Part shown: piece after piece, positions 37,786-47,037 of the stretch
How positions within the stretch are numbered: the stretch's first letter is position 1
Layout of the letters: each line of letters starts with the position of its first letter
NCBI RefSeq assembly: GCF_022965755.1
Contig: NZ_CP095187.1
Coordinates: 2,790,001-2,854,000 of the forward strand
Source: Pseudoxanthomonas sp. F37
GTDB lineage: Bacteria > Pseudomonadota > Gammaproteobacteria > Xanthomonadales > Xanthomonadaceae
Direction: 5' to 3'
Length of the DNA stretch: 64,000 bases
Notes under the pieces: generated by a model
Seen by the model: only the letters and a program-made list of their open reading frames with translations
Told to the model about the DNA's origin: nothing
Database searches by the model: none
Translations under genes and position numbers: made by a program

Positions 37786-37977
37786 ATGCTTGCCATCGTC
37801 CTTTCACTGGTCGCCGTCGCCATCGCGCTGATGGTGGTCTTCATCGCGCTGCAGGCGAAGAAAAATGCGGGCCGTGCCGCCGAGGGTGCGGGCGAAAGCG
37901 CGACCGACCCCGTGCCCGCCACGCACGGCGATGGCGGGTGCGCGTCCGATGCGGGCGATGGCGGCGGGGGCGACTGA
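37786..37977 (+). CDS. Small single-span membrane protein, unknown
   Basis: This 63-residue protein has one long hydrophobic helix ([22 protein letters not shown]) followed by a short basic turn (QAKKNAGR) and a low-complexity glycine/aspartate tail ([15 protein letters not shown]). The stop is one base before the GTG of hutI, which suggests they share a transcript. Small proteins of this shape with Gly/Asp/Cys tails occur in related bacteria without known function. The positive-inside rule would put the tail in the cytoplasm. Confidence 0.5.
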   Translation: MLAIVLSLVAVAIALMVVFIALQAKKNAGRAAEGAGESATDPVPATHGDGGCASDAGDGGGGD

Positions 37978-37978
37978 C

Positions 37979-39205
37979 GTGGACACGCGCTGGGACGGCC
38001 TGCTGGTCAACGCACGCCTGGTCACCCTGGCCGGCGATGCGGGCTATGGCGCGATCGAAGACGGCGCGCTGGGCTGGCGCGACGGCGTGCTCGTCTTCGC
38101 GGGCCACCGTGCGGACCTGCCGGCGCCCCCCGCGTCGCTGGCCGATGACATCGTGGACGCGCAGGGCGAATGGGTGACGCCCGGCCTGGTCGACTGCCAC
38201 ACCCACGTGGTGTTCGGCGGCGACCGCGCCGGTGAGTTCGAGCAGCGCCTGCAGGGGGCAAGCTACGAAGACATCGCACGCGGCGGCGGCGGCATCGTCT
38301 CGACCGTGCGCGCCACCCGCGCCGCCAGCGAAGACGAGCTGTTGGCGCAATCGCTGCCGCGCGCACGCGCGCTGCGCGACGACGGCGTGACCACGCTGGA
38401 GATCAAGTCCGGCTACGGGCTGGACCTGGACAACGAGCGCAAGATGCTGCGCGTGGCGCGCCGGATCGGCGATGCGCTCGGCATCGCGGTCCGTACCACC
38501 TTCCTGGGCGCGCATGCACTGCCGCCGGAGTTCGCCGGACGCGCAGACGACTACATCGATGCCGTGTGCCGCTGGCTGCCCGCCCTGCACGCGGAGGGCC
38601 TGGTGGATGCGGTGGATGCGTTCTGCGAGCGCATCGGATTCACGGCCGGGCAGACGCAGCGCGTGTTCGGAACCGCCCGCGCGCTCGGCCTGCCGGTGAA
38701 ACTGCATGCCGACCAGCTGAGCGACGGCGGCGGCGCGGCGCTGGTGGCCGGCTTCGATGGCCTGTCCGCGGACCATGTCGAGTACACCTCGGAGGCTGGC
38801 GTGGCGGCGTTGAAGCGCTCCGGCAGCGTCGCCGTGCTGCTGCCCGGCGCCTTCCACGTGCTGCGCGAGACCCGACTGCCGCCGCTGGAGGCGTTCCGCG
38901 CGCAGGGCGTGCCGATGGCGGTGGCCACCGACTGCAATCCCGGCACCTCGCCCCTGCAGTCGCTGCGGCTGGCCATGTCGCTGGCCTGCACCCATTTCCG
39001 TCTGACGCCGGAGGAGGCGCTGCGCGGCGCCACCGTGCACGCGGCCCGGGCGCTGGGCCTGGCCGACAGGGGGCGTCTTGCGGCCGGACAGCGAGCGGAC
39101 TTCGTGCGCTGGCGCATCGGCCAACCGGCACAGCTGGCCTACTGGCTGGGGGGCGACCTGGTGTCGGCCGTCCATGTCGGCGGCCGTGTCATCGTCGCCG
39201 CCTAG
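37979..39205 (+). CDS. hutI: Imidazolonepropionase
   Basis: This 408-residue enzyme opens the ring of imidazolone propionate to N-formimidoyl-glutamate, the step between HutU and HutF. The metal-binding motif is [20 protein letters not shown] (H-T-H), followed by [35 protein letters not shown] and [10 protein letters not shown]. The chosen start is GTG 37979 (VDTRWDGL), which gives the usual length; ATG 37958 is also in frame but inside the upstream gene. A hairpin terminator follows the stop. Confidence 0.96.
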   Translation: MDTRWDGLLVNARLVTLAGDAGYGAIEDGALGWRDGVLVFAGHRADLPAPPASLADDIVDAQGEWVTPGLVDCHTHVVFGGDRAGEFEQRLQGASYEDIARGGGGIVSTVRATRAASEDELLAQSLPRARALRDDGVTTLEIKSGYGLDLDNERKMLRVARRIGDALGIAVRTTFLGAHALPPEFAGRADDYIDAVCRWLPALHAEGLVDAVDAFCERIGFTAGQTQRVFGTARALGLPVKLHADQLSDGGGAALVAGFDGLSADHVEYTSEAGVAALKRSGSVAVLLPGAFHVLRETRLPPLEAFRAQGVPMAVATDCNPGTSPLQSLRLAMSLACTHFRLTPEEALRGATVHAARALGLADRGRLAAGQRADFVRWRIGQPAQLAYWLGGDLVSAVHVGGRVIVAA

Positions 39206-39212
39206 AAAACGA

Positions 39213-39236
39213 AAACCCCGGCGATGGCCGGGGTTT
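39213..39236. terminator. Rho-independent terminator shared by hutI and the Thx gene
   Basis: Perfect 10-base arms AAACCCCGGC/GCCGGGGTTT around a GATG loop. The A and T ends make it work for both the plus-strand hutI and the converging minus-strand Thx gene. Confidence 0.85.
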
Positions 39237-39270
39237 CCTGTCGCAACCGGCCGTGCCGGTGCGCATGGCG

Positions 39271-39447
39271 TCACGCCTTGGCGACAGCCTTCTTGGCCAC
39301 GGCCTTCTTCGCCGGCGCCTTCACCACCGACTTCTTGGCGGTGGCGGTAGCCGCCACGCCGGCCTTGGCCACGGCGTGCTTGCGCGCATTGCCGTAGCTG
39401 GACGAATAGCGCTTGCCCTTGGCCGTCTTGCGATCACCCTTGCCCAT
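39271..39447 (-). CDS. 30S ribosomal protein Thx
   Basis: This 58-residue basic protein starts MGKGDRKTAKGKRYSSSYG, which is the signature of the Thx family (a small peptide in a cavity at the top of the 30S head). A lysine/alanine-rich tail (KKSVVKAPAKKAVAKK) follows, as in other Xanthomonadaceae homologues and longer than in Thermus. An AGGAGA lies ten bases before the ATG. It shares the bidirectional terminator with hutI. Confidence 0.9.
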   Translation of the reverse strand: MGKGDRKTAKGKRYSSSYGNARKHAVAKAGVAATATAKKSVVKAPAKKAVAKKAVAKA

Positions 39448-39589
39448 CTTTGTTCTCCTGATTCATTGAAAAGTCCGCCCTGGACGGGGCGATGCGCGGG
39501 CATCCACAGCTCGGGGGCGCCGCGCGCGAGGCCGCAAAGCCTACCACAGCGGGCCCCTCCGGGCCCGCCGCCGGTCCTGGAGGAAGGGC

Positions 39590-39997
39590 CTAGTGTGCGC
39601 AGCTGGCGTCGTGGACGTGCCAATGATTCAGGCGCAGGTTCAGCAGATGGGCCAGGCCCACCAGCGTGCCGCCCACGGTCATCACGATGGCATGCGGCAC
39701 CACCGAGGCATGCAGCGGCGGATACAGCACCCCCACCCACAGCGCCGCCAGGCCCGCCAGCAGCATGCCCAGCGCGCGGAACACGCGGTGCCGGCGGTAG
39801 CCCCAGATCAGGCTGAAGGCGCCCAGCACCGTGACGAACACCACGAAGATCTCCTCCAGGCTTTCCCCCAGCCACAGCGACAGGCCCAGCGACGGCGCCA
39901 GCGCCAACGCCAACGGCACAAGGGCGCAGTGCAGCGCGCAGACCAGGGAGCCGGCGGCGCCCAGACGATCGAGCAGGTGGCGGAACGAAGGCTTCAT
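39590..39997 (-). CDS. MerC-domain membrane protein, probably zinc-regulated
   Basis: This 135-residue protein starts MKPSFRHLLDRLG. It has four hydrophobic segments and the MerC-type CALHC motif (AAGSLVCALHCALVPLAL) in the first, and a metal-binding tail rich in histidine (NHWHVHDASCAH). MerC proteins carry metal ions across the inner membrane. It is divergent from the zinc-receptor gene with a Zur box between, so zinc rather than mercury is the likely metal. No other mer gene is present. The earlier in-frame Met at 40057 lies within the Zur-box region and was rejected. Confidence 0.85.
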   Translation of the reverse strand: MKPSFRHLLDRLGAAGSLVCALHCALVPLALALAPSLGLSLWLGESLEEIFVVFVTVLGAFSLIWGYRRHRVFRALGMLLAGLAALWVGVLYPPLHASVVPHAIVMTVGGTLVGLAHLLNLRLNHWHVHDASCAH

Positions 39998-40038
39998 GGC
40001 GGCAAGTATGACTTTCGGGAGGGTTATATTGTTGCTAT

Positions 40039-40053
40039 TGGTATAATATAACA
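40039..40053. promoter_or_regulatory. Zur box between merC-like and znuD-like genes
   Basis: TGGTATAATATAACA matches the Zur consensus TGTTATAnTATAACA with one mismatch. It includes a TATAAT (40042-40047) that would be the -10 of the plus-strand receptor gene, so Zur bound here would block that promoter, and it lies about 42 bases before the merC-like start. A further GTTATATT half-site lies at 40023-40030. Confidence 0.8.
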
Positions 40054-40070
40054 TCATTCGTTACCCCCAC

Positions 40071-42254
40071 ATGAGTGAATCCGTGCCCATGCTCTCCCCC
40101 CGCCGCCCCGCCCCCTGCCTGCTCGCCACCGCCCTGGCCCTGGCCCTGGCCTTGGCCTCGCCTGCCGCCTTCGCCGAGACCGCCAGCGACTCCAAGACCA
40201 AGGACCTGGAGGCCGTGGTGGTGACTGCTTCGCCGCTGAAGGGCAATGCGGAGTCCGTCGCCACCCCGGTGGACGTGCTGTACGGCGAAGACCTGGACAA
40301 GGCCAAGGCCGGCACCCTCGGCGAGACCGTCGCCAAGCTGCCGGGCGTGCAGACCACCTACTTCGGCACGGGCGTCGGCCGCCCGATCATCCGCGGCCAG
40401 GAAGGCCCGCGCGTGCAGGTGCTGTCCGGCGGCATCGGTTCGATGGATGCCTCCACCGTCAGCGCCGACCACGCGGTCAGCATCGAGCCCTTCCTCGCCG
40501 ACCAGATCGAGGTCCTGAAGGGACCGGCCACCCTGCTGTTCGGCAGCGGCGCCATCGGTGGCGCGGTCAACGTGGTCGACGGACGCCTGGCCGAATCCAT
40601 TCCCGACCAGCCGCTGAGCGGCCGCGCCGAGGTGCGCGGCAACACCGTCAACGACGAGCGCACCGGCATGTTCCGCCTGGACGGCGTAAGCGGGAACTGG
40701 GTGCTGCATGTCGACGGCCTGGTCCGCGACACCGACGACTACGACATCCCCGGCGTCGCCATCCTCCACGACCACGAAGAAGGCGAGGAGCACGAAGAGG
40801 AGCCGCAGCCCGACGGCACCCTGCCGAACAGTTCGGTGAAGACCCGCGCGGGCGCGGTCGGCGCGACCTATCTGGGCGATCGCGGCTACTTCGGCCTGGC
40901 CGCCAGCACCTACCGCAGCAACTACGGCATCCCCGCCGGCGCCCACGTGCATGGCGAGGAAGACCACGACCACGATGGCGAAGCCGACCACGATGACGAA
41001 GCGCACGAGGAAGGCGCCGTGCGCATCGACATGACGCAGAACCGCTTCGACATGAAGGCCGGCGTCTACGAACCGGTCTCGTTCCTGCAGAGCATCAACC
41101 TGCGCGCCGCCTGGAACGACTACGAACATGTGGAGCTGGAAGGCGGCGAAGTGGGCACGCGCTTCAGCAACGAGGGCTACGACGCCCGCCTGGAAGCGGT
41201 GCAGAAGACGTGGAACGGCTGGCGCGGCGCCTTCGGCCTGCAGTTCGGCAGCACCGATTTCAGCGCGGTGGGCGAAGAGGCGTTCGTGCCGTCCACCGTC
41301 ACCGACACGCTGGGCCTGTTCGTGGTGCAGGAGAAGGATTTCGGCCCCTGGAAGCTGGAGCTGGGCGGTCGCTACGACCAGGTCAAGCTGAAGCCCGATG
41401 ACCGCGCGGCCACCGATTTCAGTGCGGTCAACCTGTCGGCCGCCGCCATCTGGCGCCTGAGCGACGGCTTCGACCTGCGCTTCGGGCTGGACCGGTCCGA
41501 GCGCGCGCCGACCAACGAGGAACTGTTCGCCGGCGGCACTCACGTGGCCACCCAGTCCATCGAGATCGGCGATGCATCGCTGGATACGGAAAAGGGCGTG
41601 CGCGCCGAGATCGGTGCGCACTGGCACACCGACCGCGTCGACCTGAAGCTGGCCGTCTACCAGACCCGGTTCAAGGACTTCATCTACCTCACCGATACCG
41701 GCGTGGAAGAAGAAGGCTATCCGGTGCGCCTGTGGACGCAGGACGACGCCACCTTCACCGGCGCCGAGGCCGAAGCGAAGATCCAGTTGGCCGACACCGC
41801 CGCCGGCGCCTGGGACCTGCGCCTGTACGGCGATTACGTGCGTGCGGAGCTGGATGGCAGCGGCCTGCGCACCGTGGCCTTCGAGGTGCCGCACGGCGAC
41901 CACACGCATGGCTACGAGGTCGACATCGCGCAGGGCGGCTACCTGCCCCGCATCTCGCCGATGCGCGTCGGTGCGGACCTGGGCTGGTCGCTGGGCGGCT
42001 GGCGCGCCTCGCTGGGCGCGGTGCGCTACAGCAAGCAGGACGACGTGGCGCAGAACGAGGAGCCCAGCGACGGCTACACGCTGGTCGACGCGCACGTGGC
42101 CTACCGCTGGGACCGCCCGGCCTCCAGCTGGGAGGTGTTCCTGGACGGCAGCAACCTGACCGACGAGGAAGCCCGGCCGCATACCTCGCTGCTGCGCGAC
42201 TACGCGCCGCTGCCGGGCCGCGGCGTGGCCTTCGGCATCCGCGCCTACTTCTGA
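40071..42254 (+). CDS. znuD: ZnuD-like zinc TonB-dependent receptor
   Basis: This 727-residue receptor has a signal peptide (residues 1-36, ending PAAFA), a TonB box and plug (LEAVVVTASPLKGNAESV; VGRPIIRGQEGPRVQVLSGG) and a barrel ending GVAFGIRAYF. Two outer loops are very rich in His, Asp and Glu: HDHEEGEEHEEEPQPD at about 235 and HVHGEEDHDHDGEADHDDEAH at about 295. These are the hallmark of ZnuD-type zinc receptors. A Zur box overlaps its -10 region, so it should be made in zinc shortage. A hairpin terminator follows. The symbol is given by similarity of architecture. Confidence 0.93.
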   Translation: MSESVPMLSPRRPAPCLLATALALALALASPAAFAETASDSKTKDLEAVVVTASPLKGNAESVATPVDVLYGEDLDKAKAGTLGETVAKLPGVQTTYFGTGVGRPIIRGQEGPRVQVLSGGIGSMDASTVSADHAVSIEPFLADQIEVLKGPATLLFGSGAIGGAVNVVDGRLAESIPDQPLSGRAEVRGNTVNDERTGMFRLDGVSGNWVLHVDGLVRDTDDYDIPGVAILHDHEEGEEHEEEPQPDGTLPNSSVKTRAGAVGATYLGDRGYFGLAASTYRSNYGIPAGAHVHGEEDHDHDGEADHDDEAHEEGAVRIDMTQNRFDMKAGVYEPVSFLQSINLRAAWNDYEHVELEGGEVGTRFSNEGYDARLEAVQKTWNGWRGAFGLQFGSTDFSAVGEEAFVPSTVTDTLGLFVVQEKDFGPWKLELGGRYDQVKLKPDDRAATDFSAVNLSAAAIWRLSDGFDLRFGLDRSERAPTNEELFAGGTHVATQSIEIGDASLDTEKGVRAEIGAHWHTDRVDLKLAVYQTRFKDFIYLTDTGVEEEGYPVRLWTQDDATFTGAEAEAKIQLADTAAGAWDLRLYGDYVRAELDGSGLRTVAFEVPHGDHTHGYEVDIAQGGYLPRISPMRVGADLGWSLGGWRASLGAVRYSKQDDVAQNEEPSDGYTLVDAHVAYRWDRPASSWEVFLDGSNLTDEEARPHTSLLRDYAPLPGRGVAFGIRAYF

Positions 42255-42276
42255 TCCAGCGCCGCGTCTCTCCCCC

Positions 42277-42309
42277 GGGCGGCTGGCCGGCAAGGCAGCC
42301 GCCCTTCTT
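42277..42309 (+). terminator. Terminator after the zinc receptor
   Basis: Nine-base arms GGGCGGCTG (42277-42285) and CAGCCGCCC (42296-42304) with a 10-base loop, followed by TTCTT. It separates the zinc receptor from the MarR unit. Confidence 0.65.
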
Positions 42310-42312
42310 GAC

Positions 42313-42342
42313 GGCCATTATGTGCATATACACATAATGGCC
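42313..42342. promoter_or_regulatory. 30-bp palindrome over the marR start, probable operator
   Basis: GGCCATTATGTG and CACATAATGGCC are perfect 12-base inverted arms around CATATA. The start codon of marR (42337) is inside the right arm, so a bound dimer would block transcription or translation of the MarR-MFS pair. Size and symmetry suit a MarR dimer acting on its own gene. Confidence 0.75.
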
Positions 42343-42822
42343 TCACTCCCCTCCCCTGCGACTTCGATGACGCCGCCACCCGGCCCCTCCACGCCCAGCC
42401 CGTGCACCTGCTTCCGTCTGCGCCGCGCCAGCCGCCGGATGACGCAGGTGTACGACCATGAACTCGCCCCGGTCGGCCTGAGCCTCAACCAGTACTCCAT
42501 CCTGCGCCGCAGCGAGCGCGAACCGCGCGTGCTGGGTGAGTTGGCCGACGAACTGGGCATGGACCGCACCACGCTTACCCGCAATCTGTCGCCCCTGGTG
42601 GAAGCCGGCCTGGTGGAAGCCGTCCGCGGGCGCGACGCGCGCCAGCGCATGGTCACGGTGACGGCGTCGGGCCGCGACCGGCTGGCCGCGGCCAGACCCC
42701 GGTGGCGGCGCGCGCAGGCGGCCATCGACACGATGCTGGGCGAGGCCGGCATCGCCCGGCTGCACCGCGACCTGGACCACCTGGACGAGCTGCTGCGGCA
42801 CCATCTGGGGCACGCCGCATGA
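42337..42822 (+). CDS. MarR-family transcriptional regulator
   Basis: This 161-residue winged-helix repressor shows TCFRLRRASRRMTQVYDHEL, LSLNQYSILRRS, then the recognition helix region LADELGMDRTTLTRNLSPLV and the wing GRDARQRMVTVTASG. The chosen ATG (42337) has no ribosome-binding site and sits in a palindromic operator; GTG 42322 is in frame but inside the operator's left arm. A leaderless message is possible. The stop overlaps the start of the MFS transporter (ATGA), which is the likely target. Confidence 0.92.
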   Translation: MASLPSPATSMTPPPGPSTPSPCTCFRLRRASRRMTQVYDHELAPVGLSLNQYSILRRSEREPRVLGELADELGMDRTTLTRNLSPLVEAGLVEAVRGRDARQRMVTVTASGRDRLAAARPRWRRAQAAIDTMLGEAGIARLHRDLDHLDELLRHHLGHAA

Positions 42823-44051
42823 ACGCGGCCAGCACCACGCCGCCGCGCATGCACTGGGGCCTGCTGCTCACCGCTGCGGCGACGTTGATGATCACCATGG
42901 GCGCGCGCCAGACGACGGGCCTGTTCGTTGCGCCGATCCACCGGGACACCGGCATCGGCATCGCGGCCATCAGCTTCGCGTTGGCGATCGGCCAGTTCAC
43001 CTGGGGCGCCGTGCAGCCCGTGTTCGGCGCCATCGCCGACAAGCGCGGCTCGACCGGCGTGCTGGTGCTCGGCGCGCTGCTGCTGGCGTTGGGGCTTGCG
43101 CTCACGCCGCACCTGACCTCGCCCTGGGGGCTGATGTTCACGCTCGGCGTGCTGACGGCCGCGGGCGCGGGTGCCGGCAGCTTCTCCATCCTGATCGGCG
43201 CCACCGCCCAGCAGCTGGCGCCGGAAAAACGCTCGTTCGCCGCCGGCTTCATCAATGCGGGCGGCTCGCTGGGGCAGTTCGTATTCGCGCCGCTGGTGCA
43301 GGCCGTCATCGCGTTCGCGGGCTGGGCCAGCGCGATGTACGCGCTGGCGGTCGCCTCGCTGCTGGCGATCCCGCTGGCGCTTCCGCTGCGGAGGAAGGCC
43401 ACGCCCGTGGCCGCCCCCCACACCGCGACCGCCATCGGCGACATCACGCTGAAGCGACAGCTCGCGGTGGCCCTGCGCGACCGCAGCTACTGGATGCTGC
43501 ACCTGGGCTTCTTCACCTGCGGTGTGCACATCGCGTTCCTGGTGACCCACCTGCCCGGCGAAATCGCCCTGTGCGGCCTGTCGCCCAGCGTATCGGCCGT
43601 ATCGATCGCGCTGATCGGCCTGTTCAACGTGGCCGGCAGCCTGGTCGCGGGCGCGCTGGGCCAGCGGATGCGCATGAAATGGATACTCGCGGCGATGTAC
43701 GCCAGCCGCGCGGTGATGATCGCGCTCTACCTGATGGCACCGCCGACACCGCTGACGTTCTACGTCTTTGCGGCCGCGCTGGGTTTCACCTGGCTGGCGA
43801 CGGTGCCGCCGACGGCGGGCCTGGTCGGCAAGCTGTTCGGTCCGCGCTACCTGGGTACGCTGTTCGGACTGACCTTGCTGTCGCACCAGATCGGCGGCTT
43901 CTTCGGTGCATGGTTGGGCGGCCTGGCGCTGGAACGCTTCGGCGACTACACGTGGATGTGGTACGTCGACATGGCGTTGGCCTTGGTCGCAGCGGCGGCG
44001 AACCTGCCGATCCGGGAGCGCTCACCGAGGGCGGTAGCGGCAGCGGCCTGA
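42819..44051 (+). CDS. MFS transporter (OxlT-like/monocarboxylate family)
   Basis: This 410-residue protein has twelve hydrophobic helices and MFS loop motifs such as GAIADKRGSTGVLVLGALLL after helix 2 and RAVMIALYLMAPP. The N-terminal pattern ITMGARQTTGLFVAPI followed by FALAIGQFTWGAVQPVFG is typical of a family with conserved YbfB/OxlT-like members. It is coupled to the MarR gene, so it may export or import a compound sensed by MarR; the substrate is unknown. A REP pair follows. Confidence 0.92.
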   Translation: MNAASTTPPRMHWGLLLTAAATLMITMGARQTTGLFVAPIHRDTGIGIAAISFALAIGQFTWGAVQPVFGAIADKRGSTGVLVLGALLLALGLALTPHLTSPWGLMFTLGVLTAAGAGAGSFSILIGATAQQLAPEKRSFAAGFINAGGSLGQFVFAPLVQAVIAFAGWASAMYALAVASLLAIPLALPLRRKATPVAAPHTATAIGDITLKRQLAVALRDRSYWMLHLGFFTCGVHIAFLVTHLPGEIALCGLSPSVSAVSIALIGLFNVAGSLVAGALGQRMRMKWILAAMYASRAVMIALYLMAPPTPLTFYVFAAALGFTWLATVPPTAGLVGKLFGPRYLGTLFGLTLLSHQIGGFFGAWLGGLALERFGDYTWMWYVDMALALVAAAANLPIRERSPRAVAAAA

Positions 44052-44070
44052 GAAGCATGTCGATGCGACT

Positions 44071-44218
44071 GCAGGAGCGACGCAAGTCGCGACCACAAGG
44101 CGTCCGTCGCTAGATATCCAAACCGGCTTCGCACACCGTCGGGCGATGGCGCCATCCCCCGCGCGCGACAAGGATTCAATGCGCTGCAGGTCTGCGGTCG
44201 CGACTCACGTCGCTCCTA
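44071..44218. repeat. REP-type inverted pair between convergent genes
   Basis: GCAGGAGCGACGCAAGTCGC... (44071-44094) and its near-complement ...ACTCACGTCGCTCCTACA (44194-44218) enclose about 100 bases. The arms match those of the element at 32084-32169. It fills the gap between the MFS gene and zur, which converge. Confidence 0.75.
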
Positions 44219-44232
44219 CAACAGCTCAACCC

Positions 44233-44721
44233 TCACGCCGCCGCGCAGCGCGCGCACAACCCATGCACTTCCAGCGTCTGCGCCTGCGGCTGGAAACCCA
44301 GCGCCTTGGCGCGCGCATCCAGGGCGGCCACCACGTCGCGGTCTTCCAGCTCCACCGCACTGTGGCAACGGTCGCAGATGAGGAACGGCACCGAGTGTTG
44401 CGCGCTGTTGGGGTGATGGCAGGCGACGAAGGCGTTCACCGATTCCAGCTTGTGCACGAAACCGTTGGCCATCAGGAAGTCCAGCGCGCGATACACCGTC
44501 GGCGGTGCGTCGGCGCCGACGCCCTTGGTGGCACGCACCCACTCCAGCAGTTCGTACGCCTTCACCGGCTTGCCGGCTTCGGCGATCAGCTGCAGCACGC
44601 GCGCGCGGATCGGCGTCAGCCGCAGGCCACGCTCCTGGCACGCATGCTCCACCGCCGCCACGAACGCCTGGGCGTCGTGGACGTGGTGGTGCGGGTCGGT
44701 GCAGGCGTGGGCGTTGCTCAT
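44233..44721 (-). CDS. zur: Zinc uptake regulator Zur (Fur family)
   Basis: This 162-residue Fur-family repressor starts MSNAHACTDPHHHVHD with a histidine-rich head. The DNA-binding helix is TPIRARVLQLIAEAGKPVKA and PTVYRALDFLMANGFVHKLE. The metal sites show CHHPNSAQHSVPF, ICDRCHSAVEL and LCARCAAA (two CxxC pairs for structural zinc). The residues fit Zur rather than Fur, and the Zur box at 40039-40053 lies 4 kb away. With zinc bound it represses zinc uptake genes. It lies 13 bases after the gltX start region on the same strand but downstream of gltX. Confidence 0.93.
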   Translation of the reverse strand: MSNAHACTDPHHHVHDAQAFVAAVEHACQERGLRLTPIRARVLQLIAEAGKPVKAYELLEWVRATKGVGADAPPTVYRALDFLMANGFVHKLESVNAFVACHHPNSAQHSVPFLICDRCHSAVELEDRDVVAALDARAKALGFQPQAQTLEVHGLCARCAAA

Positions 44722-44734
44722 AAGCGATCCGGAT

Positions 44735-46153
44735 TCAGGCGGACGTACCGCATTTGATGAGTGCGGCGTCGATGCGTTTCAAGGCTTCCTCACGACCGGC
44801 CAGATAGACGGTATGCGAAATGTCGGGGCTGACCTGGGTGCCGGTGATGGCCACGCGCAGCGGCTGCGCCACCTTGCCCATGCCCAGTTCCAGCGCCGTC
44901 GCGGCCTGGTGCAGCGCCGCCGACACGCTTTCGGCCGTCCAGTCCGCCAGCGCGGCCAGCTGCTCGCGGGCCTGGGCCAACGGCGCATGGGCGGCGGCCC
45001 CCAGATGCTTGGCCACCGCGGCATCGTCGTACACGGCCAGCGGCCGGTACCAGACCAACGCCTTTTCCGCCATTTCCTTCAGCGTCTGCACGCGGTCGCG
45101 CAGGGCGACCACCACGTCGGCCGGTGCCGGGCCGGTGGACAGGTCCACGCCCAGCTTCTGCAGCTGGTAGACCAGGTGCGGCGCGACGTCCGCGGGCGCG
45201 TCCGTCTTCAGGTAGTGCTGGTTCACCCAGCCGAGCTTGGCCATGTCCAGGCGCGCGGCCTTGGAGTTCACGTCCTTCACCTCGAACAGGTCGATCAGTT
45301 CCTGCCGCGTGAACAGTTCCTGGTCGCCGTACGACCAGCCCAGCCGCGCCAGGTAGTTGATCAGCGCGTGCGGCAGGTAGCCCGCGTCCTTGTACTGCAT
45401 CACGTCGGCCGCACCGGTGCGCTTGGACAGCTTGGCGCCCTGCTCGTCCAGGATCATCGGCATGTGCGCGAACTTGGGCACCGGCGCGCCCAGCGCTTCG
45501 TAGATGTTGATCTGGCGCGGGGTGTTGTTGATGTGGTCGTCGCCGCGGATCACCTCGGTGATGCCCATGTCCCAGTCGTCCACCACCACGGCGAAGTTGT
45601 ACGTGGGGTAGCCGTCCGGACGGAAGATCACCATGTCGTCCAGCTCGCTGTTGGCGATCTCGATGCGGCCCTTGATCAGATCGTCGAAGGCAACCACGCC
45701 GTCCAGCGGATTCTTGAAACGGATGACGCGGTTGGGGTCGTCGCGGTACGGCAGGCCCTGCTCGCGTGCGGCGCCGTTGTAGCGCGGCTTCTCCTGCTTG
45801 GCCATCGCCGCCTCGCGCATGGCGTCCAGTTCCTCGCGCGTCTCGTAGGCGTAGTAGGCCTTGCCGTCGGCGACCAGCTGTTCGGCCACCTCGCGGTAGC
45901 GCTCGACGCGATGGGTCTGGTAGACCGGGCCTTCGTCATAGCCCAGGCCCAGCCAGTCCATCGCCTCCAGGATCGCGTCGATGGCGGCCTGGGTGCTGCG
46001 CTCGCGGTCGGTGTCCTCGATGCGCAGGATGAACTCGCCGCCGCGATGGCGCGCTTCCAGCCAGCAGTACAGCGCCGTGCGGGCGCCGCCGATGTGCAGG
46101 TAACCGGTGGGACTGGGAGCGAAACGGGTACGGCAGGCCATGGGGAAGCTCAT
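44735..46153 (-). CDS. gltX: Glutamyl-tRNA synthetase
   Basis: This 472-residue class I synthetase (usual length 465-490) attaches glutamate to tRNA(Glu). The HIGH signature reads HIGG in [20 protein letters not shown], and KLSKR is present in [12 protein letters not shown]. The start [15 protein letters not shown] has a second Met at residue 5, which is the more usual start in the family. It lies 13 bases upstream of zur with no terminator seen, and could be co-transcribed with it. Confidence 0.97.
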   Translation of the reverse strand: MSFPMACRTRFAPSPTGYLHIGGARTALYCWLEARHRGGEFILRIEDTDRERSTQAAIDAILEAMDWLGLGYDEGPVYQTHRVERYREVAEQLVADGKAYYAYETREELDAMREAAMAKQEKPRYNGAAREQGLPYRDDPNRVIRFKNPLDGVVAFDDLIKGRIEIANSELDDMVIFRPDGYPTYNFAVVVDDWDMGITEVIRGDDHINNTPRQINIYEALGAPVPKFAHMPMILDEQGAKLSKRTGAADVMQYKDAGYLPHALINYLARLGWSYGDQELFTRQELIDLFEVKDVNSKAARLDMAKLGWVNQHYLKTDAPADVAPHLVYQLQKLGVDLSTGPAPADVVVALRDRVQTLKEMAEKALVWYRPLAVYDDAAVAKHLGAAAHAPLAQAREQLAALADWTAESVSAALHQAATALELGMGKVAQPLRVAITGTQVSPDISHTVYLAGREEALKRIDAALIKCGTSA

Positions 46154-46296
46154 GTGCGGAATCCCGCAATTTTACCGCGCCGCGACGGTTCTGCCGCGCT
46201 CCCCGGCCCGAACGCCCCACGCTGCGCCCGCCCGGCGAGTCGCCAGGACGGTCTGTCGATGGAGGAAGCCCGGTGGAGAGGGCTTAGAATCAGTGC

Positions 46297-47037
46297 ATGA
46301 CCACGCTTTTCATCTCCGACCTGCATCTGGACGCCGAGCGGCCGGCCGTGACCGAACTGTTCGGTGCGTTCATGCAGCGCCAGGCCATGGCAGCCGACGC
46401 GCTGTACATCCTCGGCGACCTGTTCGAGGCCTGGGTGGGCGATGACGACCCCTCCGAGACCGGTGCCTATGTCGCGGCCCGCATCCGCGAGGTGGCCGAT
46501 GCCGGCGTACCGGTGTTCTTCATCCGCGGCAACCGCGATTTCCTGCTGGGCGAAACCTTCGCCCGGCGCGCCGGCATGCGCATCCTGCCGGACCCCGCGG
46601 TGGTCATGCTGTACGGCAGGCCGGCGATCCTGATGCACGGCGATCTGCTGTGCACCAGCGACACGGCCTACCAGGCTTTCCGCGCGCAGACACGCCAACC
46701 GGCCTGGCAGGCACAGTTCCTGGCGCAGCCGCTGGCCGCACGGCTGGCCTTCGCGGCCCAGGCACGCGCCGCCAGCGCCGCGCACCAGGGCGGCCTGAAG
46801 CGGGACGACAAGGCGCAGTTCGAAACCTTGACCGACGTTGCGCCGGAGACCGTGGACGCCACGCTGGCCCGGTTCGGCATCGACACGCTGATCCACGGCC
46901 ATACCCACCGCCCTGCGATCCACGATCTCTCTGTCGGTGGTCGCGCCTGCCGCCGCATCGTGCTGGGCGACTGGTACGAACAGGGCTCGGTGTTGCGCGT
47001 GGAGCCCGATGGGATGGCGCTGGAACAGCTCCGCTAG
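46297..47037 (+). CDS. lpxH: UDP-2,3-diacylglucosamine diphosphatase
   Basis: This 246-residue metallophosphoesterase makes lipid X in lipid A synthesis at the inner membrane face. Motifs: [44 protein letters not shown] and [17 protein letters not shown] at 46285-46290 is only 7 bases before the ATG, so its message may be leaderless. The TAG stop is the first three bases of the tandem repeat array that follows. Confidence 0.96.
   Translation: MTTLFISDLHLDAERPAVTELFGAFMQRQAMAADALYILGDLFEAWVGDDDPSETGAYVAARIREVADAGVPVFFIRGNRDFLLGETFARRAGMRILPDPAVVMLYGRPAILMHGDLLCTSDTAYQAFRAQTRQPAWQAQFLAQPLAARLAFAAQARAASAAHQGGLKRDDKAQFETLTDVAPETVDATLARFGIDTLIHGHTHRPAIHDLSVGGRACRRIVLGDWYEQGSVLRVEPDGMALEQLR

Noticed and set aside
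39590-39997. Mercury resistance operon
   Set aside because: Only a MerC-like gene is present, with a Zur box; no merR, merT, merP or merA.
40035-42293. Minus-strand open frame of 752 codons over the zinc receptor
   Set aside because: Shadow of the receptor gene; it also reads through the Zur box region.
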